A DNA stretch of 64,000 nucleotides from Pseudomonadota bacterium (GTDB lineage: Bacteria; Pseudomonadota; Alphaproteobacteria; Rhizobiales; Methylopilaceae): assembly GCA_023430145.1 (NCBI GenBank), contig JAEZCD010000027.1, forward strand, positions 1 to 64,000. Direction: 5' to 3'. This document shows positions 8,453 through 16,811 of the stretch, one piece after another. Below the pieces are notes generated by a model. The model searched no databases and was not told the origin of the DNA. It was given only the letters and a program-made list of their open reading frames with translations. Position numbers and translations under genes: made by a program. Within the stretch, counting starts at the first letter, position 1. Each line of letters starts with the position of its first letter.

Positions 8453-11065
8453 ATGACACGCCGCTGGACCATCGCAACGCTGATCGAGGGCATGGTCCTT
8501 CGAGGCGATCAGCCCTGCCTCGTCGACTTCGCCGCCGGCGGGCGGTCGCTGCCGTACGGCGAGGTCTCGCGGGCCGCGCTGGCAATTGCGTGCCGCCTGC
8601 GCGCATGGGGCGTCCGCGACCGGGACCCCGTTGCCCTCGTCGGCCCCTCCGGCAGCGCATGGGTTCTCGCACGCCTCGGGCTGGGGCGGGCGGGCGCGAT
8701 CGTCGTCGCCGTCGACGATCTCACCGCCGATGCGGAGGTCGCGGCCATCCTGCGCGACGCCGGATGCTCCCGCGTGCTGACGACGGCCGGGCGGGCGCGG
8801 AGCCTACAGACGATCGATCCGTTGCTGTCTATCCTCGCGCTCGACGAGGCCGTCGCCGCCGCTATCGCAGCGCCGCCGGACCCGGAGGGCGACGCGAGCC
8901 TGCCGCCGATCGATCCGGAGGCACCGGCGATGCTCGCCTATACCTCGGGCACGACCGGGCCGCCGAAGAGCTTCTTCCTCTCGCATGCGCAGATCGCCGC
9001 CAATGTCGAGGCACTGGCCGCGGCCCGCCTCGTCGGGCCGCAGGATCGCGTGCTGCTGCCGCTGCCGCTGCACCACGTCTACCCGCTGGTCGTCGGACTG
9101 TTCGTGCCGCTCGAGGCCGGCACGACCGTCGTCTTTCCCGAGACCGTCGCCGGCCCGCAGATCGCCGACGCGCTGAGAGAGGCGCGGGTGACGGCAATCG
9201 TCGGCGTGCCGCGGCTCTACGGCGCTCTCGTCGCCGCGATCGAGGCTCGCCTTGCGGGCCGCGGGCCGATCCTTCGCGGAGCTGCCGACGTCGCACTCGG
9301 CACGAGCGGCTGGCTCGCACGCCGCGCCGGCATCCGCCTCGGCGGCCCCCTGTTCGGGGCTCTGCGCGGGCGGCTCGGGCCGGAGCTGCGGCTTCTCGTG
9401 AGCGGCGGCGCCCGCCTCGACGACAGGACGCTCTGGCGCCTCGTCGGGCTCGGCTTCGACGTGCGATGCGGCTACGGCCTTGCGGAAACCGCAGCGAGCT
9501 TCACCGCCAACCTGCCTGGTCGCGAGCGGCTGGGCAGCGAGGGGCGCCCCTTCCAGGGCGGCGAGGTGCGCGTCGCCGGCGCCGACCCCTCGGGCGAAGG
9601 CGAGATCGAGCTGCGCGGCCCGTCCGTCTTCACAAACTATCGCGGCAACGCCGAAGCGACGCGGACCGCGTTTACCGCCGACGGGTGGTTCCGCACCGGC
9701 GATCTCGGGCGCCTCGATGCCGACCGATTTCTCTACGTCACCGGCCGCGTCAAGGAGGCGATCGTCCTCGGCGGCGGCAAGAAGGTTCATCCCGAGGATG
9801 TCGAGCGGACCTATGCGCAGAGTCCCTTCATCCGCGAGCTCGCGGTGCTCGAACAGGACGGCCGCCTCGTCGCGCTCGTCCTCCCGGATCTCGATGCGAT
9901 CGCCCGGACCGGGAACACGCAGATCGCCGACGTCGTCCGCGTCGCGCTCGGCAGCGCCGGCTCCACGCTGCCCGCCTATCTGCGCCTCGCGGGCTTCGCG
10001 CTCGTCCGCCAGCCGCTGCCGCGGACGCGCCTCGGCAAGTATCGGCGCTTCCTGCTTCCGGCGCTCTACGACCGCGCGAGCAAGGGGCTCGCCGCTCCCG
10101 AGGAGGCGCCCCGGCAACCCGAAGACGACGCCCTCCTCGCCTCCGAGCCGGCGAGAAGGGCCTTCGAGATTCTGAAGGTGCGCTATGCCGGGAAGCCGGT
10201 CGGCCTCGATGCGAGCCCGCTGCTCGATCTCGGCATCGATTCGCTCGAATGGGTGGCGCTCGGGCTCATCCTCGAGGAGCGGCTCGGCGTGCGCCTGCCC
10301 CCCGCAGCCGCGAGCGAGGCGACCAGCGTGCGCGCACTGCTGCGGCTCGTCGCCGACGCCGCATCGCACCCGCCGTCCGCACCGCGCGGCGTGGCTCCGC
10401 CATCTGCGCCGACGGCACCGGAAAGCGGGCTCGCGCGAGCCGCGGCGCGGGGCCTCGCGCTCGGTATCTTCGGGCTCGACTGGCTCGCCATGCGGACGAT
10501 CTTTCCCGTCGTAGTCGAGGGGCGTCAGAACCTGCCGGCGGACGGCGCGTTCATCCTCGTCGCCAACCACGCGAGCTATCTCGACGCGCCCGCGCTCGCC
10601 GTCGCGATAGGCTTTCCGCATCTCCGCCGGCTCCATTGGGCCGGTGCCGCGGGACTTCTGTTCGGCCCGTCGGCGCTGCATCCGCTGTGGCGGGCGCTGC
10701 AGGTCTTCCCGGTCGACGAGGGCGATCCGGCGGAGGGGCTCGCGACGGCGCGGGGCCTGCTCGAGCGCGGCCGGGGCGTGGTCTGGTTTCCCGAGGGCTG
10801 GCGCTCGCCGGACGGCGCGCTGCAGCGCTTCCAGCCGGGGATCGGACTGCTTGTCGCGAGCTGCGACGTGCCCGTCGTCCCTGCGTCCATCGCCGGCACC
10901 TTCGAAGCGCTACCGCGCACGCGACGCCTGCCGCGCCCGCACCGGATCCGCGTCGTCTTCGGCCATCCGATCGCCGCCGCGGCGGCACGAGGAGAGGGGC
11001 GATCGCCGCAGTCGATCGCCGAGCGGTTGCACGAAGCGGTGGCGGCTCTCGCCCGCGAAGGATAG
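8453..11065 (+). CDS. Fusion of AMP-ligase, acyl carrier domain and PlsC-type acyltransferase
   Basis: The 870 residues contain three parts. An AMP-binding ligase occupies about 1-540, with YTSGTTGPPKS at 162-172 and a GYGLAET motif. An acyl carrier domain follows at about 565-635, with the phosphopantetheine Ser597 in LGIDSLEW. Last comes a glycerophosphate-type acyltransferase (about 680-870) with NHASYLD (Asn705, His706, Asp711) and FPEGWRS (779-785). The protein could activate an acid, hold it as a thioester on its own arm and pass it to a lipid or sugar acceptor. Fusions of this general kind (Aas-like) are known, but here the carrier domain sits between the two enzymes. The ligase C-terminus is partly replaced (PRTRLGKYRR), so the adenylation lysine remains. 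It is divergent from the E1/E2/ACP operon and almost certainly co-functional with it. Confidence 0.88.
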   Translation: MTRRWTIATLIEGMVLRGDQPCLVDFAAGGRSLPYGEVSRAALAIACRLRAWGVRDRDPVALVGPSGSAWVLARLGLGRAGAIVVAVDDLTADAEVAAILRDAGCSRVLTTAGRARSLQTIDPLLSILALDEAVAAAIAAPPDPEGDASLPPIDPEAPAMLAYTSGTTGPPKSFFLSHAQIAANVEALAAARLVGPQDRVLLPLPLHHVYPLVVGLFVPLEAGTTVVFPETVAGPQIADALREARVTAIVGVPRLYGALVAAIEARLAGRGPILRGAADVALGTSGWLARRAGIRLGGPLFGALRGRLGPELRLLVSGGARLDDRTLWRLVGLGFDVRCGYGLAETAASFTANLPGRERLGSEGRPFQGGEVRVAGADPSGEGEIELRGPSVFTNYRGNAEATRTAFTADGWFRTGDLGRLDADRFLYVTGRVKEAIVLGGGKKVHPEDVERTYAQSPFIRELAVLEQDGRLVALVLPDLDAIARTGNTQIADVVRVALGSAGSTLPAYLRLAGFALVRQPLPRTRLGKYRRFLLPALYDRASKGLAAPEEAPRQPEDDALLASEPARRAFEILKVRYAGKPVGLDASPLLDLGIDSLEWVALGLILEERLGVRLPPAAASEATSVRALLRLVADAASHPPSAPRGVAPPSAPTAPESGLARAAARGLALGIFGLDWLAMRTIFPVVVEGRQNLPADGAFILVANHASYLDAPALAVAIGFPHLRRLHWAGAAGLLFGPSALHPLWRALQVFPVDEGDPAEGLATARGLLERGRGVVWFPEGWRSPDGALQRFQPGIGLLVASCDVPVVPASIAGTFEALPRTRRLPRPHRIRVVFGHPIAAAAARGEGRSPQSIAERLHEAVAALAREG

Positions 11066-11159
11066 GGCTGCCGTCCGCCGAACGCTGGCGATGGAAGACG
11101 CGCCGAGGTTGCCGCGCGCAGCGATCGTCTTGTGGCATCCCGCAGATCGGTGATTCCGC

Positions 11160-11612
11160 TCAGTTCAATATCCAGATTGCGCCGTTCAAGAGGGACGCGA
11201 AGGCGACCCAGGCCGCATAGGGCGCGAACAGCGCCGCCGCCACGCGATCCGAGCCGAGAGAGGCGCCGATGAAGGCGAGGATGGCGGCGAGCAGCAGCAG
11301 GACCACGAGCAGGGCCGGGCCGATCAGGTGCGCGCCGAAGAAGAGCGGCGACCATAGAAAGTTCAGCATGAGCTGCGCCCACCACAGCCGCATCGGCCAG
11401 CCATGCCGGCGGCGCTCGAAGGTGCGCCAGCCGGCCACGCCGATGAGCGCGTAGAGCACGGTCCAGACCGGGCCGAATATCCAGCCCGGGGGGTTGAACG
11501 GCGGCTTGGCGAGCCCGGCGAACCATTCACCGGGCGGAGTGAGAGCGCCGATCGAGAGCCCGCCGCCGATCGTCAGGGCGAGGAACCCAGCCAGCACGAT
11601 CCAGCGATTCAT
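11160..11612 (-). CDS. tspO: TspO/MBR family tryptophan-rich membrane protein
   Basis: The 150-residue protein has five predicted membrane segments and the family signature KPPFNPPGWIFGPVW (about residues 37-51), followed by TVLYALIGVAGW and a Trp-rich third helix (LWWAQLMLNFLWSP). TspO proteins bind porphyrins and sterol-like ligands and have been tied to tetrapyrrole and stress control in alphaproteobacteria. The ATG at 11612 was chosen because the first membrane helix starts at once (WIVLAGFLAL); the longer frame upstream is polar and unsupported. It is convergent with the large fusion gene and monocistronic. Confidence 0.92.
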   Translation of the reverse strand: MNRWIVLAGFLALTIGGGLSIGALTPPGEWFAGLAKPPFNPPGWIFGPVWTVLYALIGVAGWRTFERRRHGWPMRLWWAQLMLNFLWSPLFFGAHLIGPALLVVLLLLAAILAFIGASLGSDRVAAALFAPYAAWVAFASLLNGAIWILN

Positions 11613-11700
11613 GGTCGGTCCCGGCCGTTTGCGCGCGCTCGTGTCATACGCCCACGGCACTGCCGCCATCGGTGGCCGAACATTGGCGCCCGGCCGATCC

Positions 11701-12450
11701 TCACCTCGTCGGGCTGCCGCGGTGCGGCGGTGCCGGATCCGACCGCACAGGGGCACACGCGCTCTCGACGAAGTCGTAGCCGGGCATGCTCATGCGGTAA
11801 GTTTTCTTCTCGAAATCCCACAAATCCGGGGAGAAACTGGACATTATTCCTCCGTTGTCGCCGGTACACGTGCCGTTGGCGCCTACGAAGGGTGTGCTTT
11901 CTACACGGCACCGGCAGCTCAGCGGCCTGTTCGGGTCGGGCGGATCTTCGATCTCTGTGCAGGGCGCGGCGTCGCAGATCGCCCAATACCTATCCCCACG
12001 ATATCCACTCTGCGATGGATCACAGGCCTTGAGATCCACATCGACGAGACTGCACCAGCCGCGGTAGGAATAGGTCGACACCCACCGATACCGAGCGCCG
12101 CCGACGGTATATTCACCGTCTCGGATGATCTTGCAGACGGGCGCCTCGTCGATACCGCAGGGACGAGCTTCCGTGCATGCCGCCAAAGTCGCGGTCCTGG
12201 CCCCGGCATCCTGTATTTCGGTCGTGTAGACGATATGGGTCTCGTCGACGCGGAGGCAGTCGCAATCAGCCCTGTCGCCATTCATCCTGCAGTCGGTGGA
12301 CGCCGAGCACAGCGCGTGCCACCCGGTGCACACGACGAACACCTGGGCGTCACCCGCCTCGGTGGCGGCTTCGGATCCGCCGCAGGCGAGCATCACCGGC
12401 CATGCCGTCAGCCAGGCGGCGCACGCGATGGCGAATGCTCGGACCCTCAT
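11701..12450 (-). CDS. Cysteine-rich exported protein of unknown function
   Basis: I do not recognise this 249-residue protein. It starts with a clear export signal (MRVRAFAIACAAWL, then VMLAC, which could serve as a lipobox or as the end of a type I signal). The mature part has about 18 cysteines, several in close pairs (DCDC, SCRC, CTGWHALC), as expected for a disulfide-bonded domain outside the cytoplasm. Trp- and Tyr-rich stretches such as STYSYRGWC and YWAICDAAPC suggest a compact folded body. It is first from the left in a run of four small exported proteins on the same strand. Function is unknown. Confidence 0.7.
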   Translation of the reverse strand: MRVRAFAIACAAWLTAWPVMLACGGSEAATEAGDAQVFVVCTGWHALCSASTDCRMNGDRADCDCLRVDETHIVYTTEIQDAGARTATLAACTEARPCGIDEAPVCKIIRDGEYTVGGARYRWVSTYSYRGWCSLVDVDLKACDPSQSGYRGDRYWAICDAAPCTEIEDPPDPNRPLSCRCRVESTPFVGANGTCTGDNGGIMSSFSPDLWDFEKKTYRMSMPGYDFVESACAPVRSDPAPPHRGSPTR

Positions 12451-12540
12451 CTCCCCCACCGGCCTTGTGAACCGCCCGCGAGAGCGAGCGCCGAGAGAGG
12501 AACATATCCCAGGGCGCCGCTTCCCGAGGCGTCGGAGCGT

Positions 12541-12924
12541 TCAAACCTTGCAGAACACGCCGACGTGGAAATCGCGGTCCTGCAGATCGCCGAGCGCGTT
12601 GGCGGTAAAGACCACGATTCCATTGTCGGAGCCGGGACGAGGGACGACGCTGATGAACCCCTGCTGCGACTCCGTGATCAATGGTCGCCCGAGCGTCGCC
12701 AGATACGCGCATTTCTTGACCGAGCTCTTGAACTCGATCGCGTACGTCCCGGTATTGAGCCGCTCCGTGCTATCGACATTCTGTCCACCGGCGGGAAACC
12801 CGTTGTTCCGAACGAGAGCGAAGCCATTCTTCTCGCCCTTCGCGGCCGCGGATATTGCCGCGCTTCCGGCGATCAGGGCGGCCGCGCCGGCGCCGAGCGC
12901 CAGCAAGCATGTGGAGATCTTCAT
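12541..12924 (-). CDS. Small exported protein with a two-cysteine beta-sandwich-like domain
   Basis: The 127-residue protein has a signal peptide (MKISTCLLALGAGAAALIAG, cleavage near AISAAA). A single domain of about 95 residues follows. Its pattern is an opening FALVRNNG strand, GTYAIEFKSSVKKCAYLATL in the middle and FHVGVFC at the end. The same pattern, with one cysteine after the central strand and one at the C-terminus, recurs in the products at 13748-14119 and 61796-62224. The two cysteines probably form a disulfide. Similar domains occur in uncharacterised bacterial surface proteins. No function can be assigned. No strong ribosome-binding site precedes the ATG at 12924. Confidence 0.7.
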   Translation of the reverse strand: MKISTCLLALGAGAAALIAGSAAISAAAKGEKNGFALVRNNGFPAGGQNVDSTERLNTGTYAIEFKSSVKKCAYLATLGRPLITESQQGFISVVPRPGSDNGIVVFTANALGDLQDRDFHVGVFCKV

Positions 12925-13022
12925 GGGTGGGGTGTCCTGAAAAAGGGCCGCGCTGGGCAGCCGCAACTGTCATCTGATCGAGCTGTCGATTTCCTGCAGA
13001 CACGGGTCTCGATGGACCTCCC

Positions 13023-13634
13023 TCACTCGAGAATCACGCTGACATTGTCGAAGAACCCGTCACAGGTCTGATTGAGAAGGTCGCCCTGCAGCAGAACGTT
13101 GATGGCCCGGGTGCCGGCAGGAACGGTCTTCGATTTCGATTTTTTGACCATCTTGCCGCTCGTCGATGCCGATAGCGACAGGTTCGAACCGACCTGATGA
13201 TTGTTGCTGTCGCGGAATTGCAAGATCACGAAGGCTGTAGCGCTCTTCTCCTCGGTTCCCATCGCGGCGCTCACGGTCACACGAACGCTACCGCTGTCGA
13301 TGTCGTCGCTGATCTTTTTCAGCTTGATGGACTGGCGGGCCGAGCCGCAGGTATCGAAATTGAGAATGTACTCGCCGGTGGAGAACAGTTGTGATTCCCC
13401 ATCCACGCGCTTGCCCTGCTTCTCGCTGGGCACACCCGGCTCGCCGTACGGAACGACGGAGAAGTCGGGCTCGATTTCCCAGTCCGGCACGCTCGTGCCG
13501 GTCGCACCGGCCTCTGCGCCCGGGTTCTTGACGAGATTCTTGCCGAGGGGCGTGGCTGCAGCGGCTGGCTCGCAAGCCATAGCAATCACGGCGAGCGCAA
13601 AGGCCGCGCCCCAAAGCTTCGATGCGAGGTTCAT
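13023..13634 (-). CDS. Exported protein with a carbohydrate-binding-like jelly-roll domain
   Basis: The 203-residue product has a signal peptide ending near PAAAATP. The mature part begins NLVKNPGAEAG and contains VPDWEIE, and ends GFFDNVSVILE. This opening (N-P-G-A-E) and ending (F-D-N-V-S) are the hallmarks of CBM4/9-like jelly-roll modules and related surface beta-sandwiches. Two cysteines (FDTCGSA and NQTCDGF) could form one disulfide. There is no catalytic module, so it may be a binding or structural protein outside the cytoplasm. GGAGA lies about 9 bp before the ATG. It stands between two smaller exported proteins that share another domain. Confidence 0.7.
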   Translation of the reverse strand: MNLASKLWGAAFALAVIAMACEPAAAATPLGKNLVKNPGAEAGATGTSVPDWEIEPDFSVVPYGEPGVPSEKQGKRVDGESQLFSTGEYILNFDTCGSARQSIKLKKISDDIDSGSVRVTVSAAMGTEEKSATAFVILQFRDSNNHQVGSNLSLSASTSGKMVKKSKSKTVPAGTRAINVLLQGDLLNQTCDGFFDNVSVILE

Positions 13635-13747
13635 GACGTTACTTCTCCGGCTGCCAGACGGTAGCGAATGGCAGAATGCCCCCTCGCATGCTGGACATCC
13701 TCCAGCGATGGTGTCAAGAAGTGATTCCTACACACTACACGGGAAAA

Positions 13748-14119
13748 CTAGCAGGTGATCTGCAGATAGAAGGCCGCGTTCACCGTCACGCTGCCCTGCC
13801 GATCGGCGACATACACGGCGACCGCGTTCTTCACGTCCGGGCTCAGATCGTCCACGATCGGTGCAGCACTGATCATGGTGTCCGACGTCGCAGCGCTGAC
13901 GATGACGCTGCACTTCTGAATGTTGCGCTCGAAATACACGTGATAGGAGCGGGGGCCGCTGCGGTTGGCACGCTCGACGCCCTTGCCGCGAACGAGCTTG
14001 CCGTCCTCGTCGACATTCGCCCAGAGGATCACGGTTTTCTTGGCGGCCAGCGAAGGCTCGGCGACGAGCGCGGCGGAAAGGCCGAGCAGGGCGCAGGCTG
14101 CGAAACGTCTCATCGGCAT
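13748..14119 (-). CDS. Small exported protein, paralogue of the products at 12541 and 61796
   Basis: The 123-residue protein has a signal peptide (MPMRRFAACALLGLSAALVA, cleavage near SLAA). Its mature domain reads ILWANVDEDGKLVRGKGV, then SYHVYFERNIQKC, and ends FYLQITC. Spacing of the DG-x-L-x-RG motif, the central Tyr/Phe strand ending in Cys and the terminal Cys matches the protein at 61796-62224 closely and that at 12541-12924 more loosely. AGAGGG six bases ahead supports the ATG at 14119 over one two codons earlier. Function unknown; probably secreted and disulfide-bonded. Confidence 0.7.
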   Translation of the reverse strand: MPMRRFAACALLGLSAALVAEPSLAAKKTVILWANVDEDGKLVRGKGVERANRSGPRSYHVYFERNIQKCSVIVSAATSDTMISAAPIVDDLSPDVKNAVAVYVADRQGSVTVNAAFYLQITC

Positions 14120-14649
14120 GTTCATCCCTCTAAGCTGATCGCCGAGGGTGGCAAATCGCCAGGCCTTCGTCCATCGCCCGGCACCCGTCGCGACAAATAT
14201 TTCAGCTGCGCATTGAAAGGACGGGACAGCACCGCTCCAGCGCAGCTGAAGCTGTGCGGTCGGGCACCGTCGCGCGCAACACTCGGTCCGCGAAGGAGCA
14301 GCAAGCGCTCCTGTCACATCGAAGTCGCCGAGGCGGCTGATCTATTCAAGGCATCAGCCTCCGTCGTCGCTTGGCAGACCAACCGAACGGCTCGCCATCC
14401 GGCCGCGAGGCACGGACGCCAATACAGCCTCTGTCTCGCAGCCTACGAAGTTGCGACGATCAGCTTGACCAGCCCAAAAAGTCTCGTCGATGTCTCCGAA
14501 CATCCGTCGGCCTCTTCCCAGGCTAAACACTTGTTCCGGCAATGAAGAGAAGATGGGAGCGACGAGGCTTGTTTCGTCCACCCGGGTCGGCCGAGGCCGG
14601 GCCCGGTCGCAAATGACGCGGCGTCGAGGACGTGGCAACCTCTGAAGGC
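14120..14649. other. 530-bp stretch without a supported gene
   Basis: No open frame here has credible coding character. The stretch holds the inverted repeat described separately and presumably the promoter of the exported-protein gene at 14119. A GC-rich symmetrical patch around 14580-14610 may form a hairpin, but it has no T-run. Confidence 0.5.
14201..14250. repeat. Perfect 11-bp inverted repeat
   Basis: TTCAGCTGCGC (14201-14211) and GCGCAGCTGAA (14240-14250) are exact reverse complements separated by 28 bp. The pair lies about 80-130 bp upstream of the exported-protein start at 14119. It could be a two-site operator or a stem-loop; no T-run follows, so it is not a typical terminator. Confidence 0.5.
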
Positions 14650-15150
14650 ATGCATAGGATCGAACGCTTCGCCATCACCCAAGCGGCCACGCCCGCCGAC
14701 CTCGCGGCGGCGATCGTCCTCTTTCGCGCCTATGCCGCCTCGCTCGACATCGACCTCGCCTACCAGGACTTCGAGGGCGAGCTCGCGGCGATGCCGGGAA
14801 AATACGCGCCGCCCTCCGGCGAGATTCTTTTGGCCCGCGACGGAAGCGGCGCGGCGGTCGGCTGCGTGGCGCTGCGGCCGATCGCGCCCGAGGGGTGCTG
14901 CGAGTTGAAGCGCCTCTACGTCGCGCCCGAGGGGCGCGGCGCAGGGCTCGGCCAAAGCCTCGTCGAGGCGGTGGTCGCCGCCGCCGAGAGGATCGGCTAT
15001 CGCGAGATGCGGCTCGACACGCTGCCGACGATGACCGGCGCCATCGCGCTCTATCGAAAGCTCGGCTTCGCGCCGATGCCGGCCTATTACGAAACGCCGG
15101 TCGCCGGCACGATCTTCATGCGGCTGCTTCTCGGGCGCGCGACCGAATGA
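14650..15150 (+). CDS. GNAT family N-acetyltransferase
   Basis: The 166-residue product shows the GNAT core: CELKRLYVAPEGRGAGLG (acetyl-CoA pyrophosphate loop R/Q-x-x-G-x-G/A form) at about residues 84-101, then MRLDTLPTMTGAIALYRKLGF and a final strand FMRLLLG. Such enzymes acetylate an amine of a small molecule or protein. The ALYRKLGF ending is typical of small-molecule and amino-acid acetyltransferases. The start is the ATG at 14650; a GTG six codons upstream is also in frame. It sits 53 bp before the transglycosylase, same strand. Confidence 0.85.
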   Translation: MHRIERFAITQAATPADLAAAIVLFRAYAASLDIDLAYQDFEGELAAMPGKYAPPSGEILLARDGSGAAVGCVALRPIAPEGCCELKRLYVAPEGRGAGLGQSLVEAVVAAAERIGYREMRLDTLPTMTGAIALYRKLGFAPMPAYYETPVAGTIFMRLLLGRATE

Positions 15151-15202
15151 CCGGCATCTCGACGACTTGCTCCGCCGGCCGCGGACGCCAGAATGGCGAG
15201 CG

Positions 15203-16552
15203 ATGATGGATGGCGGTTCGATGATGACGACATGTTTCCGGTGGAGAGGCTCGCGGCCCGTCGCCGCGGCGAGGCGCGAAGTGCCGAAGCGATCCGGCCT
15301 TGCGGCGCCTGAAGAGGATCGCGTCGCTCGGCTCGCAACGAGGCCCGCATTCCGGGGCGCCGCGCATCGATCGGTCGCCGCGCTCCTCCTCGCCTTTCTC
15401 GCGACCCCGGCCTTCGCCGCGCCCGTGTGCAGCAACACCGGCGATTTCGCACGCTGGCTCGCCGAGTTCCGCAAGGAGGCGGCGGCCGAGGGCATCTCGC
15501 CACGCGGCATAGCCGCCCTCGACAACGTCGCCTTCGATCCGAAGGTGATCGCCCGCGACCGCGGCCAGGGGATTTTCTCGACACCCTTTCTGCAGTTCTC
15601 CGACCGGCTGATCTCAAACAACCGGCTGCAGAGGGCGCGCGAGATGCTCACGCAACACCGGGACACGCTCGACCGCATCGAGGCCGATTTCGGCGTGCCG
15701 GCCGGCGTCATTGTCGCCTTCTGGGGCCTCGAGACCGATTTCGGCGCCATCATGGGCGACTTCCGCACCCTGCCGGCGCTCGCCACCCTCGCCTATGATT
15801 GCCGGCGGCCGGAAAAGTTCCGGCCGCAGCTGATGGCCGCGCTGCGCCTCGTGGACGGCGGCGAGCTGGTCCCCGCGCAGATGAAGGGCGCCTGGGCGGG
15901 CGAGATGGGCCAGACGCAGTTCATGCCGAAGGACTATCTCGAGAGCGCCGTCGATTATGACGGCGACGGCCGGCGCGACCTGTTCCGGTCGGTCGCCGAT
16001 GCGCTCGGCTCGAGCGGCAACCTCCTGCAGAAGATGGGCTGGCGGCGCGGCGAGCCGTGGCTCGAGGAGGTGCGCGTGCCGCAGACGCTCGACTGGAAGG
16101 ACGCCGACCTCGCCGTCAAGCATCCGCGCAGCCACTGGGCGGCCGAAGGCGTCACCATGGCGGACGGCAGCCCGCTGCGAGCGGACGCGCTGCCCGCCTC
16201 GCTGCACCTGCCGATGGGGCGCTTCGGGCCGGCCTTCCTCGCCTATCCGAACTTCGACATCTACCTCGTCTGGAACCAGTCGCTGGTCTACACGACGACG
16301 GCGGCCTATTTCGCGACCCGCCTCGAGGGCGCCGCCCCAGTCCGCCGCGGCAACGCGCCCGACCCGCTGCCGCCCGAGCAGATGAAGGAGCTGCAGCGCC
16401 TCCTCGCCGCGCTCGGCCGCTACGACGGCGAGATCGACGGCCGCCTCGGCGCCGGCACGCGGGCGGGGGTGAAGGCGACGCAGATCGAGCTTGGTCTGCC
16501 GGCCGATTCCTGGCCGAGCGCCGAGGTCTTGGCGCGGCTGAAGGGCGGCTGA
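15203..16552 (+). CDS. Lytic murein transglycosylase, MltB type, with peptidoglycan-binding domain
   Basis: After an N-terminal extension and a signal segment (AALLLAFLATPAFAA) the protein has the MltB/SLT-70-like catalytic domain. The catalytic acid is Glu177 in WGLETDFG, and the family blocks EMGQTQFMPKDYL and YDGDGRRDL follow. The last 70 residues form a PG_binding_1 domain (LQRLLAALGRYDGEIDGRLG). It cleaves glycan strands in the periplasm to give 1,6-anhydro-muropeptides. The start is uncertain: ATGs lie at 15203, 15206, 15221 and 15224 and a GTG closer to the signal segment. Length and domain order are normal for alphaproteobacterial members. Confidence 0.9.
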   Translation: MMDGGSMMTTCFRWRGSRPVAAARREVPKRSGLAAPEEDRVARLATRPAFRGAAHRSVAALLLAFLATPAFAAPVCSNTGDFARWLAEFRKEAAAEGISPRGIAALDNVAFDPKVIARDRGQGIFSTPFLQFSDRLISNNRLQRAREMLTQHRDTLDRIEADFGVPAGVIVAFWGLETDFGAIMGDFRTLPALATLAYDCRRPEKFRPQLMAALRLVDGGELVPAQMKGAWAGEMGQTQFMPKDYLESAVDYDGDGRRDLFRSVADALGSSGNLLQKMGWRRGEPWLEEVRVPQTLDWKDADLAVKHPRSHWAAEGVTMADGSPLRADALPASLHLPMGRFGPAFLAYPNFDIYLVWNQSLVYTTTAAYFATRLEGAAPVRRGNAPDPLPPEQMKELQRLLAALGRYDGEIDGRLGAGTRAGVKATQIELGLPADSWPSAEVLARLKGG

Positions 16553-16686
16553 GGCGGGTCGCGCGGAGGGCGGCGATGTGCGTCGGGGGGCGAAACCGCT
16601 CCGCTGAGAACCCGCGAATCACGGCCGGCCTTTCCGCCGGCGGCGGGTCGCAAGGCGGCGCCGGGCGTGCTAAATCAGCACCCGCC

Positions 16687-16763
16687 GGTTCCGTAGCTCA
16701 GCTGGACAGAGCAGCGGTTTCCTAAACCGTTGGTCGCAGGTTCGAGTCCTGCCGGGACCGCCA
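16687..16763 (+). tRNA. tRNA-Arg (anticodon CCU)
   Basis: A 77-nt cloverleaf can be folded by eye. The acceptor GGTTCCG pairs with CGGGACC (one G-U), the D-arm is GCTC/GAGC, and the anticodon arm GCGGT-TTCCTAA-ACCGT has anticodon CCT. The T-arm GCAGG-TTCGAGT-CCTGC is followed by discriminator G and an encoded CCA at 16761-16763. It reads AGG codons. An integrase remnant begins 49 bp downstream, which marks its 3' end as a likely integration site. Confidence 0.97.
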
Positions 16764-16811
16764 GCTCTCAACAATTCTGCTGAAGTGACATGGCTTTAGG
16801 GGCTGCAACTG

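Noticed and set aside
8804..10681. 625-codon minus-strand frame inside the ligase-ACP-PlsC gene
   Set aside because: Antisense shadow of a three-domain protein whose motifs are all present on the plus strand.
14580..14610. Possible terminator hairpin before the GNAT gene
   Set aside because: The GC-rich symmetry is imperfect and no T-run follows on either strand.
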